Source: Celerinatantimonas yamalensis (lineage in GTDB: Bacteria > Pseudomonadota > Gammaproteobacteria > Enterobacterales > Celerinatantimonadaceae). From it: a DNA stretch of 64,000 nucleotides. Position numbers and translations under genes: made by a program. The stretch covers positions 1 through 64,000 of the forward strand of contig NZ_JBEQCT010000007.1 of NCBI RefSeq assembly GCF_046054155.1. The letters run 5' to 3'. The stretch's first letter is position 1. Every line of letters starts with the position of its first letter. Positions 8,824 through 17,756 of the stretch are shown here, one piece after another. The notes beneath the pieces were generated by a model that was not told the DNA's origin, made no database searches, and was given only the letters and a program-made list of their open reading frames with translations.

Positions 8824-9982
8824 TGCGCGTTCCTATAACGCTAAGAGCTTGAGTTAAATCAGCAACTAAATCACGGCTATCTTCTAGCCCCACCGAAATT
8901 CGAAACAACTCTGGCGTAATGCCAGCCTCAAGCTGCGCTGCGGCCGACATTCCGGCATGCGTCATGGTTGCCGGATGGGCAATCAAACTTTCTACGCCGC
9001 CAAGTGATTCAGCTAAACAAAATAATTGTAGTTTTTCAATAAATTCAATCCGCTGCGACTTATCAGCATCGAGCTCAAAACTTAACATAGCGCCAAATCC
9101 AGATTGTTGACATTTGGCTAAATCATGCTGTGGATGGGTACTAAGACCTGGATAATAAACATGTTTGATCTGTGATTGAGTGGCTAAAAAATTAGCAACA
9201 ACGGCGGCATTTTCCTGATGCGTACGCATCCTAGGCCCAAGTGTACGCAGCCCTCGAAGGGTTAAATAACTGTCAAATGCCGAGCCTGTTTGTCCCTGAC
9301 AGTTAGCCCACCATGCCAGCTTTTCATGTAGCTCAACGGTTTTGCTAATGACTGCGCCGATCACCACATCAGAGTGACCATTAATATATTTGGTTGCCGA
9401 ATGCACCACGATATCCGCACCTAAATATAACGGTTGTTGCAGCGCAGGCGATAAGAAGGTGTTGTCTACGGCGACCAGTGTGCCATGAGACTTCGCTTGC
9501 TCTGCTATTTTTTTAATATCAACTAAGCGCAGCAGTGGGTTACTCGGTGTTTCCAGCCAGATTAACTTAGCGCCGCGAGCAAATGCTTGACCCAACGCAT
9601 CTTCATCATTTTGATCGACAAAGATAACTTCAAACAGTCCGCGAGCGCTGAGTGAGTCAAATAATCGATAACTTCCCCCATAGCAATCATGCGGCGCAAT
9701 TAAAATATCCCCAGGGTTGAGTAACGCACAGACCAGATGCACGGCTGCCATACCTGTATTGGTAATAACCGCCCCTGCCCCACCTTCAAGTTCCGCTAGC
9801 GCTTGGGCGAGCAAGTTGCGCGTTGGATTGGCACTGCGACTATAGTCATAGTCGCCCTTTCTATCATATCCAAGAAAACTATAATTGGTCGACAGATAGA
9901 TGGGCGGAACCACTGCGCCGTGTGTGGTATCAGTTTCGATCCCGGTCCGCACGGCTATGGTGTTGATCTGACGTTTACTCAT
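8816..9982 (-). CDS. metB: cystathionine gamma-synthase
   Basis: PLP enzyme joining O-succinylhomoserine and cysteine to cystathionine in methionine synthesis. 388 aa from the ATG at 9982 (MSKRQINTIAVRTG), chosen because GAGAAG lies just upstream and family homology begins there; the open frame runs further without a site. PLP-binding lysine in HSATKYINGHSDVV, and DNTFLSP upstream of it. Cys/Met-metabolism family members can switch substrate, but the metL neighbour and met boxes support MetB. Confidence 0.95.
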   Translation of the reverse strand: MSKRQINTIAVRTGIETDTTHGAVVPPIYLSTNYSFLGYDRKGDYDYSRSANPTRNLLAQALAELEGGAGAVITNTGMAAVHLVCALLNPGDILIAPHDCYGGSYRLFDSLSARGLFEVIFVDQNDEDALGQAFARGAKLIWLETPSNPLLRLVDIKKIAEQAKSHGTLVAVDNTFLSPALQQPLYLGADIVVHSATKYINGHSDVVIGAVISKTVELHEKLAWWANCQGQTGSAFDSYLTLRGLRTLGPRMRTHQENAAVVANFLATQSQIKHVYYPGLSTHPQHDLAKCQQSGFGAMLSFELDADKSQRIEFIEKLQLFCLAESLGGVESLIAHPATMTHAGMSAAAQLEAGITPELFRISVGLEDSRDLVADLTQALSVIGTRNE

Positions 9983-10039
9983 GGGCTTCTCATTATGGAC
10001 AATTGCGCGACTTTGAGCTAGGTTACAACCCCACAATAA

Positions 10040-10071
10040 AGACGTCAACACTTCTAGACGTCTAAAGCTCC
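10040..10071. promoter_or_regulatory. tandem met boxes (MetJ operator)
   Basis: Four adjoining 8-bp units match the met box AGACGTCT to different degrees: AGACGTCA, ACACTTCT, AGACGTCT (perfect) and AAAGCTCC. They lie between divergent metB and metJ. MetJ binds tandem met boxes cooperatively with S-adenosylmethionine as corepressor, so this operator should repress metBL and metJ itself. Confidence 0.9.
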
Positions 10072-10142
10072 TGCCGTACAGATTGTCTTCTCTGATTAGA
10101 CTGGGTACAATTACCCCTAACATTAGTCACATTATTAAGCTT

Positions 10143-10460
10143 ATGGCAACTGAATGGAATGGCGAGTGGATCAGCCCTTACGCTGAACACGGCAAAAAAA
10201 ATGAGCAAGTCAAAAAGATCACAGTATCTATTCCGCTAAAGGTTTTGAAAATTCTGACCGATGAGCGAACTCGCCGGCAGGTTAAAAACTTGCGCCACGC
10301 AACCAATAGTGAACTGTTGTGTGAAGCATTTTTACATGCCTACACAGGGCAACCGCTGCCTACTGACGATGACTTAAGTAAAGATAAAAACCAACCCGTT
10401 CCTGACAGCGCACTCGCCTTAATGCGAGAGTTAGGGGTTGAACCGAACGACGACGAATAA
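10143..10460 (+). CDS. metJ: methionine repressor MetJ
   Basis: 105 aa, same length and nearly the same sequence as E. coli MetJ. The ribbon-helix-helix strand is KKITVSIPLKVLKILTDERT, followed by NLRHATNSELLCEAFLHA. It represses methionine biosynthesis when bound to S-adenosylmethionine. The start at 10143 (MATEWNGEW) is set by homology; the upstream in-frame ATG at 10083 lies beyond the operator. Divergent from metBL. Confidence 0.97.
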   Translation: MATEWNGEWISPYAEHGKKNEQVKKITVSIPLKVLKILTDERTRRQVKNLRHATNSELLCEAFLHAYTGQPLPTDDDLSKDKNQPVPDSALALMRELGVEPNDDE

Positions 10461-10479
10461 CGAATAGTGACTGCTTAAT

Positions 10480-10511
10480 TTGTCGATGAGGATTTTGCCC
10501 CCATCGACAAA
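10480..10511. other. 10-bp inverted repeat between metJ and tex
   Basis: TTTGTCGATG and CATCGACAAA form a perfect stem with a 12-nt loop 20 bp after the metJ stop. No T run follows on either strand, so it is at best an attenuating or mRNA-stabilising hairpin. Confidence 0.5.
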
Positions 10512-10559
10512 GCTCGCTACAATCAACCACAATTTCCTTCACCATGAGATCTGTGTTTG

Positions 10560-12866
10560 ATGAGCATAGTTATTGATCGCCAAATTGCCGACGAACTTGC
10601 GGTAAAAACAGAGCAAGTTCGCGCGACGGTTGCCCTACTTGATGAAGGCGCAACCGTTCCATTTATTGCCCGTTATCGTAAAGAAGTGACTGGTGGCTTG
10701 GATGACACCCAATTACGCACCTTGTTTACTCGATTAAGCTATCTGCGGGAGCTTCATCAGCGCCGTGACTCGATCCTTGACAGCATCGAATCTCAAGGAA
10801 AACTCACCGAAACACTGCGCCAGCAAATTTTTGAAGCCACCAGCAAAACCATTCTTGAAGATCTCTATCTGCCCTATAAACCCAAACGCCGAACTAAAGG
10901 TGAGATTGCCAAAGAAGCAGGTCTTGAGCCTTTAGCCAACACATTGTTTGATGATCCCAATCAGGACCCCACGATCTTAAGTGAGCGCTACCTGAATATT
11001 GAGGCAGGATTTAATGACTCCAAAGCAGTGCTCGATGGCGCCCGTGCTATTTTGATGGAACGATTTGCCGAAGATGCGAGCTTAATTGGTCAACTACGCA
11101 CGCATCTGTTGGATGAATCACAGTTGGTGTCACGTGTCATTGCCGGACAAGAACAAGCGGGGCAAAAATTTCGGGATTATTTTGACTATCAAGAAGCCCT
11201 TAAACAGGTTCCATCACACCGCGCGCTAGCAATGTTACGTGGACGTAATGATGGTATTTTGCAACTGGCTTTACAATGGGGCGATATTGAAGCACCAAGA
11301 TCTCCCGCGCAATCATTGATCGCCAGCCATTTTGGCCTCAGCGATCAAGGTCGTGCGGCGGATACTTGGCTACAGAGCGTGGTACAGTGGACTTGGCGAG
11401 TTAAATTAAGCTTATCACTGGAAAATGAACTACTCAGTCAACTGCGCGAGCGCGCGGATAGTGATGCGATTACGGTATTTGCAGACAATCTCAAAGATCT
11501 GCTGATGGCTGCACCAGCAGGTCCTCGCGTCACACTCGCCCTTGATCCAGGGCTTCGCACTGGCGTTAAAGTCGCCGTCATCGATGACACCGGGAAAATC
11601 CTTACCACCGATACCATTTATCCGCACGCTCCGCACAAACGCTGGGATCAGTCTTTGCAAACGCTAGCCAAACTGTGCCGCGACAGTCAAGTCAACTTGG
11701 TCAGTATTGGCAACGGAACCGCCTCGCGGGAAACAGACAAACTTGTCGCCGACTTAGAAGCACACTATCCAGCGCTTAAACTGCAACGGGTGGTGGTTAG
11801 TGAAGCGGGAGCTTCGGTGTATTCCGCCTCAGAGCTTGCCTCCAGTGAAATGCCCAACCTAGACGTGTCACTGCGCGGCGCCGTCTCCATCGGCCGGCGG
11901 CTGCAAGATCCACTCGCGGAACTTGTCAAAATTGATCCAAAATCCATTGGCGTCGGTCAATATCAGCATGATGTCAGCCAAGTTGCCCTGTCGAAACGCT
12001 TAGCCGATGTGGTCGAGGATTGTGTGAATGCTGTGGGTGTCGATGTGAATATGGCATCACCAGCCTTACTTGAACATGTCTCAGGGCTCTCCAAAGCATT
12101 GGCACAAAATATTGTGCAATATCGTAATGAACATGGCGCCTTTGTCAATCGCAAAGCATTACTCAAAGTGCCGCGATTAGGCCCAAAAGCATTTGAGCAA
12201 TCCGCTGGATTTTTACGCATTCGCGGCGGTGATAACCCACTGGATGCCAGCGCCGTTCACCCTGAATCATATCCTTTGGTGAAAAAACTGCTGGCTGACA
12301 GTCACCATGATATTAAGACACTGATGGGCAATAGCAGCGCACTGCGACAATTTGAAGCCCAAGCTTACGTGGACGCACAGTTTGGCTTACCCACCGTAAC
12401 AGATGTGCTTGCCGAACTTGAGAAACCCGGCCGCGACCCTCGTCCTGAGTTCAAAACAGCCCATTTTAAAGAAGGCGTTGAAACCTTAAACGATCTCAAA
12501 GAAGGGATGCGCCTAGAAGGCGTGATCACCAACGTGACCAATTTTGGTGCCTTTGTCGATATAGGGGTTCATCAAGATGGTTTAGTGCATATATCATCGC
12601 TAGCCGATCATTTTGTCAAAGACCCGCGTGATGTAGTCAAAACGGGCCAAGTGGTCAGTGTCAAAGTGCTAGATGTTGACCTTGCCCGCAAACGGGTCGC
12701 GCTCACCATGCGAATGGATGAACAAACCAGTCCAAAAAGTGACGAATCGATAGCGAGTCGTACCAAGCCAAAGTCTCGTACGGCTAAAACGTCACCGCCC
12801 GCCAGCCCTGCAGGGCTCGGTGCGTTAGCTGATGCGTTTGCTAAAGCAGGATTGAAAAATCGTTAA
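10560..12866 (+). CDS. tex: Tex family RNA-binding transcription accessory protein
   Basis: 768 aa. Order of domains: N-terminal helical Tex domain (VPFIARYRKEVTGGLDD), YqgF/RNase H-like fold starting at DPGLRTGVKVAVID near 330, helix-hairpin-helix pair near 490-560 (NIVQYRNEHGAF, VPRLGPKAFEQSAGFLRI), and C-terminal S1 domain (GVITNVTNFGAFVDIGVHQD). Homologue of bacterial Tex and eukaryotic Spt6, which act on transcription complexes or RNA. The ATG at 10560 is preferred to the TTG one codon earlier. The Lys/Ser-rich tail is typical. Confidence 0.95.
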   Translation: MSIVIDRQIADELAVKTEQVRATVALLDEGATVPFIARYRKEVTGGLDDTQLRTLFTRLSYLRELHQRRDSILDSIESQGKLTETLRQQIFEATSKTILEDLYLPYKPKRRTKGEIAKEAGLEPLANTLFDDPNQDPTILSERYLNIEAGFNDSKAVLDGARAILMERFAEDASLIGQLRTHLLDESQLVSRVIAGQEQAGQKFRDYFDYQEALKQVPSHRALAMLRGRNDGILQLALQWGDIEAPRSPAQSLIASHFGLSDQGRAADTWLQSVVQWTWRVKLSLSLENELLSQLRERADSDAITVFADNLKDLLMAAPAGPRVTLALDPGLRTGVKVAVIDDTGKILTTDTIYPHAPHKRWDQSLQTLAKLCRDSQVNLVSIGNGTASRETDKLVADLEAHYPALKLQRVVVSEAGASVYSASELASSEMPNLDVSLRGAVSIGRRLQDPLAELVKIDPKSIGVGQYQHDVSQVALSKRLADVVEDCVNAVGVDVNMASPALLEHVSGLSKALAQNIVQYRNEHGAFVNRKALLKVPRLGPKAFEQSAGFLRIRGGDNPLDASAVHPESYPLVKKLLADSHHDIKTLMGNSSALRQFEAQAYVDAQFGLPTVTDVLAELEKPGRDPRPEFKTAHFKEGVETLNDLKEGMRLEGVITNVTNFGAFVDIGVHQDGLVHISSLADHFVKDPRDVVKTGQVVSVKVLDVDLARKRVALTMRMDEQTSPKSDESIASRTKPKSRTAKTSPPASPAGLGALADAFAKAGLKNR

Positions 12867-13384
12867 TCACTCCACAAAAGAGCAGCATAAAATGCCTGCG
12901 GTTTGTTGCAATTCAGACAAAAACCGCGGGTATGTCAATACATAAATCAGACTATTGAAACTAAAAACCAGAACTAAAAGTAATATAAAAATCTACTGTT
13001 TTTATTCACTTGTTGATATTTAAATCAGGGATAAAATAGAATAGCCTACATAGAATCAATTAAATCTTAATCTTTCATATCTAACGCGTATGCACATTGA
13101 CGTTTTGATATTAAATTTCGGTTATTTTGACCCAGTTTGTTCGTGAAACGAGAAATAATATTAAATGATGCTAAATGAGTGACACTAGTTGGTGATAAAA
13201 AGAGTAACCGCGTAGCGTTTGCTCAACAGAATCACTCAGCAATGTTCTTCTGTTATTTATGAAATAATGATCAATACGTTATATATAAAATAGTCCGCTC
13301 TGCGTCCCACATACAGCTTGCCAACTCGCTACAAAGATGACGCTGAAACATTGACATGCTAAAGGCATATTTATGGAGAATGTG
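12867..13384. other. AT-rich intergenic region, tex to EamA gene
   Basis: No gene seen. An imperfect GC-rich stem (CTGCGGTTT/AAACCGCGG, about 12896-12927) shortly after tex may act as its terminator, without a T run. The remainder is AT-rich with stop codons in all frames and presumably holds the promoter of the transporter gene. Confidence 0.5.
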
Positions 13385-14323
13385 ATGCCCTATCTATTGC
13401 TCATTTTTGCTTCAATATTTTGGGGTGGAAATTACGTGGTTGGACACATTGTCGTCAATACCATCAACCCCTACTTTTTAAGCTTGATTCGTTGGGGGTT
13501 AACGACGGTACTGATGTTTACGATTTACGCTGGTATTATAAAGAAAGAGTGGCCCCTGTTAGTCGAACATCTTTGCATGAATTCAATCTATGCGTTGCTT
13601 GGCCAAGTGATGTTCCCCCTAACGCTCTACATTGGTCTGCAGTACACCAGCTCGTTGAATGCCGCTATTTATATATCCAGCACACCCTGCTTAGTGTTAT
13701 TTATTAACCGTATCTTTTTTAAAGAGAGTATCTCTTATCGCAATATTTTGGGTGTCATGGTCAGTACCGTGGGGGTACTCTATCTGGCATTTTTCAACGT
13801 CCACTCGGGTAGTCAAAATGCGTTAAGCCAATTTGGCTGGGGCGATATCATGACCATTATTTCAGCTCTTAGCTGGGCTGGTTATTGTTCGCTATTACGC
13901 TTAAAAGATAAACGTTTGACAAATACCGCGTTCGTTAGTTTTTGCTCACTCATCGGCACTATTATTTTAATCCCAATCTATCTTATCTACCTATTCTATG
14001 CAGCGGCACCCGCTATATTTGTTGCGTCCCCTTCATGGGCCGCATTTTTAGGCGTCGCCTACCTAGTGATATTCCCCTCATACCTCTCCTATGTATTTTG
14101 GAGTAAAGGCGTGGGAAGTTTAGGCACAACCCGCAGTGAAATATTTACCCATGGTATCCCACTCTCAGGAGGACTATTGGGAATTATTTTTTTGGGTGAG
14201 AAACTCCACAGTTACCACATTGTCGCGTTAATTCTAATCGTCTTTGGCATTGTATGTTGCTCTACCTATCAAAGCAAAGCTAACATCAACAGACAAAACC
14301 AGCACTCGCACCACAGCAATTAG
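13385..14323 (+). CDS. EamA/DMT family transporter
   Basis: 312 aa with ten predicted transmembrane segments in two EamA repeats. The first begins PYLLLIFASIFWGGNYVVG; the second begins around DIMTIISALSWAGYCSLL and ends GIIFLGEKLHSYHIVALILI. The ATG at 13385 is chosen because GGAG lies 6 bp before it, inside the longer frame starting at 13373. EamA proteins export amino acids and other metabolites; the substrate is not evident. The last residues (SHHSN) are His-rich. Its stop is 3 bp from the stop of the convergent gene. Confidence 0.85.
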   Translation: MPYLLLIFASIFWGGNYVVGHIVVNTINPYFLSLIRWGLTTVLMFTIYAGIIKKEWPLLVEHLCMNSIYALLGQVMFPLTLYIGLQYTSSLNAAIYISSTPCLVLFINRIFFKESISYRNILGVMVSTVGVLYLAFFNVHSGSQNALSQFGWGDIMTIISALSWAGYCSLLRLKDKRLTNTAFVSFCSLIGTIILIPIYLIYLFYAAAPAIFVASPSWAAFLGVAYLVIFPSYLSYVFWSKGVGSLGTTRSEIFTHGIPLSGGLLGIIFLGEKLHSYHIVALILIVFGIVCCSTYQSKANINRQNQHSHHSN

Positions 14324-14326
14324 CAG

Positions 14327-14845
14327 CTAAATCGTAACCGTCATCTCGGCTGGCGGGGGGATTTGATAGGAAGACTGGTAGCGGTTTGCGATCACTTGGT
14401 TGCGAAGCCGCATGGCTTTGACCTCGTCAGGGGTACTCGGAGCACCGACAGGAGCTCGATGATAATAATCTCGATCTTGATGCTGACTGGCCTTTGCTCG
14501 CGACAACAGCGCATCCAAGCTGATATTGGAGAATGGTGAGCGTTGCTGTTCATGACCATTGCCTTGTTCCGAGTTTTCTGCAGAGGATTGCTGTCGCTCT
14601 TGGCTGCCTTGGCGCTCATTAATTTGAACATTCGATTCACTACGAGCGGACTGATTCGAGTTGGATTTAATCGGTGTAAACGGCGTACGATCGTGATCGC
14701 TTGCCACTTGGCGACCATTGGCATTGGCGGCCATCTCACTGAGAGGCGCAATTTGCGGGCGTTGTTGATTATCATGGCGCGCAGCTTCAGTGGGCGGATT
14801 GACCGCCAACGGCGTAATGTTGGGTAGCGCCATATTGACATTCAT
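14327..14845 (-). CDS. uncharacterised Gln/Asn-rich protein
   Basis: 172 aa, no signal peptide or membrane segment. Residues about 20-110 are polar and low in complexity (Gln, Asn, Ser, Arg), probably disordered. The more ordered C-terminal part (about 105-172) has ISLDALLSRAKA and MRLRNQVIANRYQSSYQIPP. I do not recognise a family. It starts 9 bp after the stop of the upstream 80-residue gene and is almost certainly co-transcribed with it. The weak ribosome-binding site suggests coupling. Confidence 0.65.
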   Translation of the reverse strand: MNVNMALPNITPLAVNPPTEAARHDNQQRPQIAPLSEMAANANGRQVASDHDRTPFTPIKSNSNQSARSESNVQINERQGSQERQQSSAENSEQGNGHEQQRSPFSNISLDALLSRAKASQHQDRDYYHRAPVGAPSTPDEVKAMRLRNQVIANRYQSSYQIPPPAEMTVTI

Positions 14846-14854
14846 CGTGAGGCA

Positions 14855-15097
14855 TTACGCTTGAACGTCGAATAGGCTACCCACCATTTGATCATGGGTC
14901 TGAATCACTTTAGCACCAGTTTTGGCGTACAACTCACCCTGTTTTAAACCGATCATAGCATCGGTTACCGAGCCGTCGCCATTTTTTACTGGCTCATGAG
15001 CTGCAACTTTCGCCAGATCCTGACTTGAACGAGAAACCTGTTGATCCGCTTGGCGAATGATCTGCATACCAGATGCACGGGCACTTTGAACTTCCAT
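14855..15097 (-). CDS. small protein resembling a flagellar rod/hook C-terminal helix
   Basis: 80 aa from the ATG at 15097, which has a strong GGAGG 4 bp upstream; the ATG at 15109 lies inside that site. The C-terminal half (LKQGELYAKTGAKVIQTHDQMVGSLFDVQA in two pieces: positions about 51-64 and 65-80) has the spacing of the conserved last helix of FlgB/FlgC/FlgE proteins, in which an AxAKVIQTxDxMLGxLLD-type pattern recurs. The N terminus (MEVQSARASGMQIIRQADQQV) would be the partner helix. No flagellar genes are in the window, so the resemblance is inference from pattern. First gene of a pair with the Gln-rich protein. Confidence 0.65.
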   Translation of the reverse strand: MEVQSARASGMQIIRQADQQVSRSSQDLAKVAAHEPVKNGDGSVTDAMIGLKQGELYAKTGAKVIQTHDQMVGSLFDVQA

Positions 15098-15154
15098 AGG
15101 ACCTCCCATTCATAAAAGTCACACTTAAATACAGTATAGATGATTGGATGGTTT

Positions 15155-15910
15155 TTAATCAACTTTTAAAAAATGATTCAGCGTGCTTACAAAATCATTC
15201 AGATGTGAGATGAATGGGGCATGTGACGCTTTGGCAAAAACATGTTGCTGCGCCTGAGTGAGCTGAGCATGCATTAATTGACTTTGCCGAGGCACCAGTG
15301 AATCTAAATGGCCATATAATTGTAGCCATGGCGCTTGGATCATTTGGACTTGTTCGCGTAAATCGATCTGCGCTAACCATTGCAGTCCTTGTTGTAATAC
15401 GCTCAAATCCGGTAATGGACGCTGCTCAAGTTGCTTTTTAATGGTTTGAATGTCCGCTTTGGCTTGGGGACTTCCCAAGGTTTGGATCGCTAGAAACCGC
15501 TCTAGAGTTTTTTGATAATCATGTACTAAGCTGCGGGCGAATAATTCCAATACCTGCGCTTTCATCCCAGGCCAATTGGGTTGTTCAACAAACCGCGCAC
15601 TACTGGCAACAGTGACCAAACGCATCACTTTTTGCGGATAACTGATTGCGACTTGCTGAGCAAGTAATCCACCTAAGCTCCAGCCTAGCCAGATCCCACG
15701 CGGCAATGAGTTGGCTAAAAGATCAACCGTCTGACGCCAATCGAGTGAGCTGCAAGGTTGACTGAAACCGTACCCGGGAAGGTCGAGCCAGTAAACCTGA
15801 TAATTTTTTGATAACAAATCACTCAGTTGTGACCATACGCCACTGTTCATACCCCAACCATGGAGTAAAATAAGAGGTGTTCCAGTCCCCTTGGACTCAA
15901 TATGCAACAT
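15155..15910 (-). CDS. bioH: pimeloyl-[acyl-carrier protein] methyl ester esterase
   Basis: Alpha/beta hydrolase that frees pimeloyl-ACP from its methyl ester for biotin synthesis. 251 aa (E. coli 256). Oxyanion HGWG near 17-20, nucleophile S78 in GWSLGG, aspartate in GHLDSLVP and histidine in SHAPF. It is divergent from the comF-type gene, the same neighbours as bioH-gntX-nfuA in E. coli, which supports the name over other hydrolases. Confidence 0.92.
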   Translation of the reverse strand: MLHIESKGTGTPLILLHGWGMNSGVWSQLSDLLSKNYQVYWLDLPGYGFSQPCSSLDWRQTVDLLANSLPRGIWLGWSLGGLLAQQVAISYPQKVMRLVTVASSARFVEQPNWPGMKAQVLELFARSLVHDYQKTLERFLAIQTLGSPQAKADIQTIKKQLEQRPLPDLSVLQQGLQWLAQIDLREQVQMIQAPWLQLYGHLDSLVPRQSQLMHAQLTQAQQHVFAKASHAPFISHLNDFVSTLNHFLKVD

Positions 15911-15945
15911 TGTTCATTTCAATTCATTGAATAGATCATGTCACT

Positions 15946-16677
15946 ATGGTAACTATTTGGCTAAAAGCAATACAGTCCCAATTGCAGTGCTACCCGACAA
16001 TTCGACGTTGCTTGGGCTGTTTTCAGCCCATAGCACCCCAGCAGCTTTGGTGTACAAATTGCCAAACTCTTCTGCAACCTACACCGACACGACGCTGCAT
16101 TCAGTGTGGTTTGGCGATTGCCTCAGGAACACACTGTGGTGAGTGCTTAAAACATCCACCCGCCTTTGATACAACTTGGGTATTGGATGACTATCGCTGG
16201 CCACTCGACCAATTGATCCGTCGCTTTAAACACCAACATCAACCATTACTCGGTGAAGGATTAGCAGCGCTATTTTTTACGCAACACCCGCTGGATAGTG
16301 CAGCCTCGGTCACTCTTTGCCCGGTACCCATGCACTGGTACAAGCGCTGGCGCCGCGGTTTTAATCAAAGTGCTATTCTCTGTGATACGCTCGCCGCTCG
16401 TTATCATTTACCGCAATGTGATCTATTTTATCGACATCGAAATAGCATCGATCTGATTGGATTATCTAAAGAGGAACGTCAGCGAGCCGTGCAACATAGT
16501 TACCAACTGCGTCATTACAGCACGTTACCTAACCATGTGATTCTTATTGATGATGTAATGACTACTGGCGCCACCTTAAACGAATTGGCTCGTCAGCTCA
16601 AACAGACAGGGGTGCACCGCGTCGACTGTTGGGTGATGGCTCGCACGCCACAGGGTTTAGCTCACGAACGAGGCTAA
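15946..16677 (+). CDS. ComF/GntX family phosphoribosyltransferase-like protein
   Basis: 243 aa. Two N-terminal zinc-ribbon-like Cys pairs (CLGC, CTNC, CIQC, CGEC within about 22-75) are followed by a phosphoribosyltransferase fold with the PRPP loop VILIDDVMTTGATL near residues 201-214. Relatives are ComFC of naturally competent bacteria, needed for DNA uptake, and E. coli GntX (YhgH). In vibrios this gene helps transformation. It lies between bioH and nfuA. Its last 80 bp overlap a possible small gene on the other strand. Confidence 0.9.
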   Translation: MVTIWLKAIQSQLQCYPTIRRCLGCFQPIAPQQLWCTNCQTLLQPTPTRRCIQCGLAIASGTHCGECLKHPPAFDTTWVLDDYRWPLDQLIRRFKHQHQPLLGEGLAALFFTQHPLDSAASVTLCPVPMHWYKRWRRGFNQSAILCDTLAARYHLPQCDLFYRHRNSIDLIGLSKEERQRAVQHSYQLRHYSTLPNHVILIDDVMTTGATLNELARQLKQTGVHRVDCWVMARTPQGLAHERG

Positions 16678-16783
16678 ATGGTCTTATTAAATTAACGGTA
16701 GTTGCCGCTTGCACCACCGACCCACACAGTGTGAGTGCAACTCCAGTGGCGATAGTCGTCCATCGGCTCAAATAAAAACGCAT
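16598..16783 (-). CDS. possible small secreted peptide
   Basis: 61-codon frame with a clear ribosome-binding site (AAGGAG, 6 bp before the ATG at 16783) and a textbook signal peptide: Arg/Trp-containing start, hydrophobic core ATGVALTLCGSVV, and a QA-A cleavage context near residue 26. The predicted mature part is about 35 residues with one cysteine. No family recognised. The last 80 bp are antisense to the comF-type gene. The site plus signal peptide are the support; conservation is unknown. Confidence 0.5.
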   Translation of the reverse strand: MRFYLSRWTTIATGVALTLCGSVVQAATTVNLIRPFSLVRELNPVACEPSPNSRRGAPLSV

Positions 16784-17166
16784 CGTATTCTCCTTAAAAT
16801 ACAGTGGATGGTCGCGATACATGCAAATGATGTAACCGCCACGATGTGTAACGCTCTGCTTTTTGCTAACATCAAGCTATTGCGTATTTACGCCGCAGAG
16901 CTAGGTGTACTCAAATAGCAGAATAATCCCTTTCGTTCAGTAACCAGCTTTAGCCACTGTTGAAATTGATGCTATAGATTTAATTTTAATGAAATGATTT
17001 ATCAAAAATAACAATTCAACTATTTTTGATAAAAAACATATTAGTCAACTAATCTAATCCCCTCTAAAGGGCAAGGTCATGTATTGATAAGTTCGACTAG
17101 CTTTTGAATTCCCATTCAATTTATAATAAAACCTACTAAACAAGTCAGGTATCTGAGGACGAGACA
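16784..17166. other. regulatory region upstream of nfuA, with a 13-bp inverted repeat
   Basis: No gene on the plus strand. A perfect 13-bp inverted repeat, TTTATCAAAAATA (16998-17010) and TATTTTTGATAAA (17021-17033), has a 10-bp spacer. It lies 134 bp upstream of nfuA and about 215 bp upstream of the divergent small secreted ORF. It could be an operator, or a hairpin; no T run follows it. Confidence 0.6.
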
Positions 17167-17745
17167 ATGATTTCAATTTCAACCGAAGCACAACAACATT
17201 TCACGAAGTTGTTAGATGCTCAGCCAGAAGGCACCAGCATTCGTGTTTTTGTCATCAACCCAGGCACCCCACACGCCGAATGCGGCGTTTCCTACTGCCC
17301 TACGGACAGTGTTGAAACCGACGACATTCAGATCCCATTTGAGGGATTTAAAGCGATGGTTGATGCCGCTAGTGCACCTTTTTTAGAAGATGCAGAGATC
17401 GATTTTGTGACCGATAAAATTGGCTCACAGCTAACTCTCAAAGCACCTAACGCCAAAATGCGCAAAGTAGGCGACGACGCGCCGTTGATTGAACGTGTCG
17501 AATATGTACTTGAGAGTGAGATAAACCCTAACTTAGCGGCACATGGTGGTCGAGTAACCGTGCTAGAACTCACCGATGATGGGATTGCCATTGTTCAATT
17601 TGGTGGTGGCTGTAACGGCTGTAGCATGGTCGATGTGACCCTAAAAGAGGGGATTGAAAAACAGCTACTAGAAGCATTTCCCGATGAGCTCAAAGGGGTG
17701 CGTGATAGTACCGAGCATCAAGCTGGCGAACATTCTTATTATTAA
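17167..17745 (+). CDS. nfuA: Fe-S biogenesis/repair protein NfuA
   Basis: Carries a 4Fe-4S cluster to target apoproteins, especially under oxidative stress or iron starvation. 192 aa, close to E. coli NfuA throughout. The N-terminal degenerate A-type domain (about 1-95) is followed by the Nfu domain with C149 and C152 in GGGCNGCSMVD; the C terminus GEHSYY is conserved. GAGG precedes the ATG at about 10 bp. Downstream of the comF-type gene as in E. coli and vibrios. Confidence 0.97.
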   Translation: MISISTEAQQHFTKLLDAQPEGTSIRVFVINPGTPHAECGVSYCPTDSVETDDIQIPFEGFKAMVDAASAPFLEDAEIDFVTDKIGSQLTLKAPNAKMRKVGDDAPLIERVEYVLESEINPNLAAHGGRVTVLELTDDGIAIVQFGGGCNGCSMVDVTLKEGIEKQLLEAFPDELKGVRDSTEHQAGEHSYY

Positions 17746-17756
17746 ATAAACTGTGC

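Noticed and set aside
9803..10021. 72-codon plus-strand ORF inside metB
   Set aside because: Shadow of metB; the many antisense frames inside metL, tex, argS, hslU and the RND genes were discarded for the same reason.
16709..16918. 69-codon plus-strand ORF after the comF-type gene
   Set aside because: No ribosome-binding site; antisense to the better supported signal-peptide ORF.
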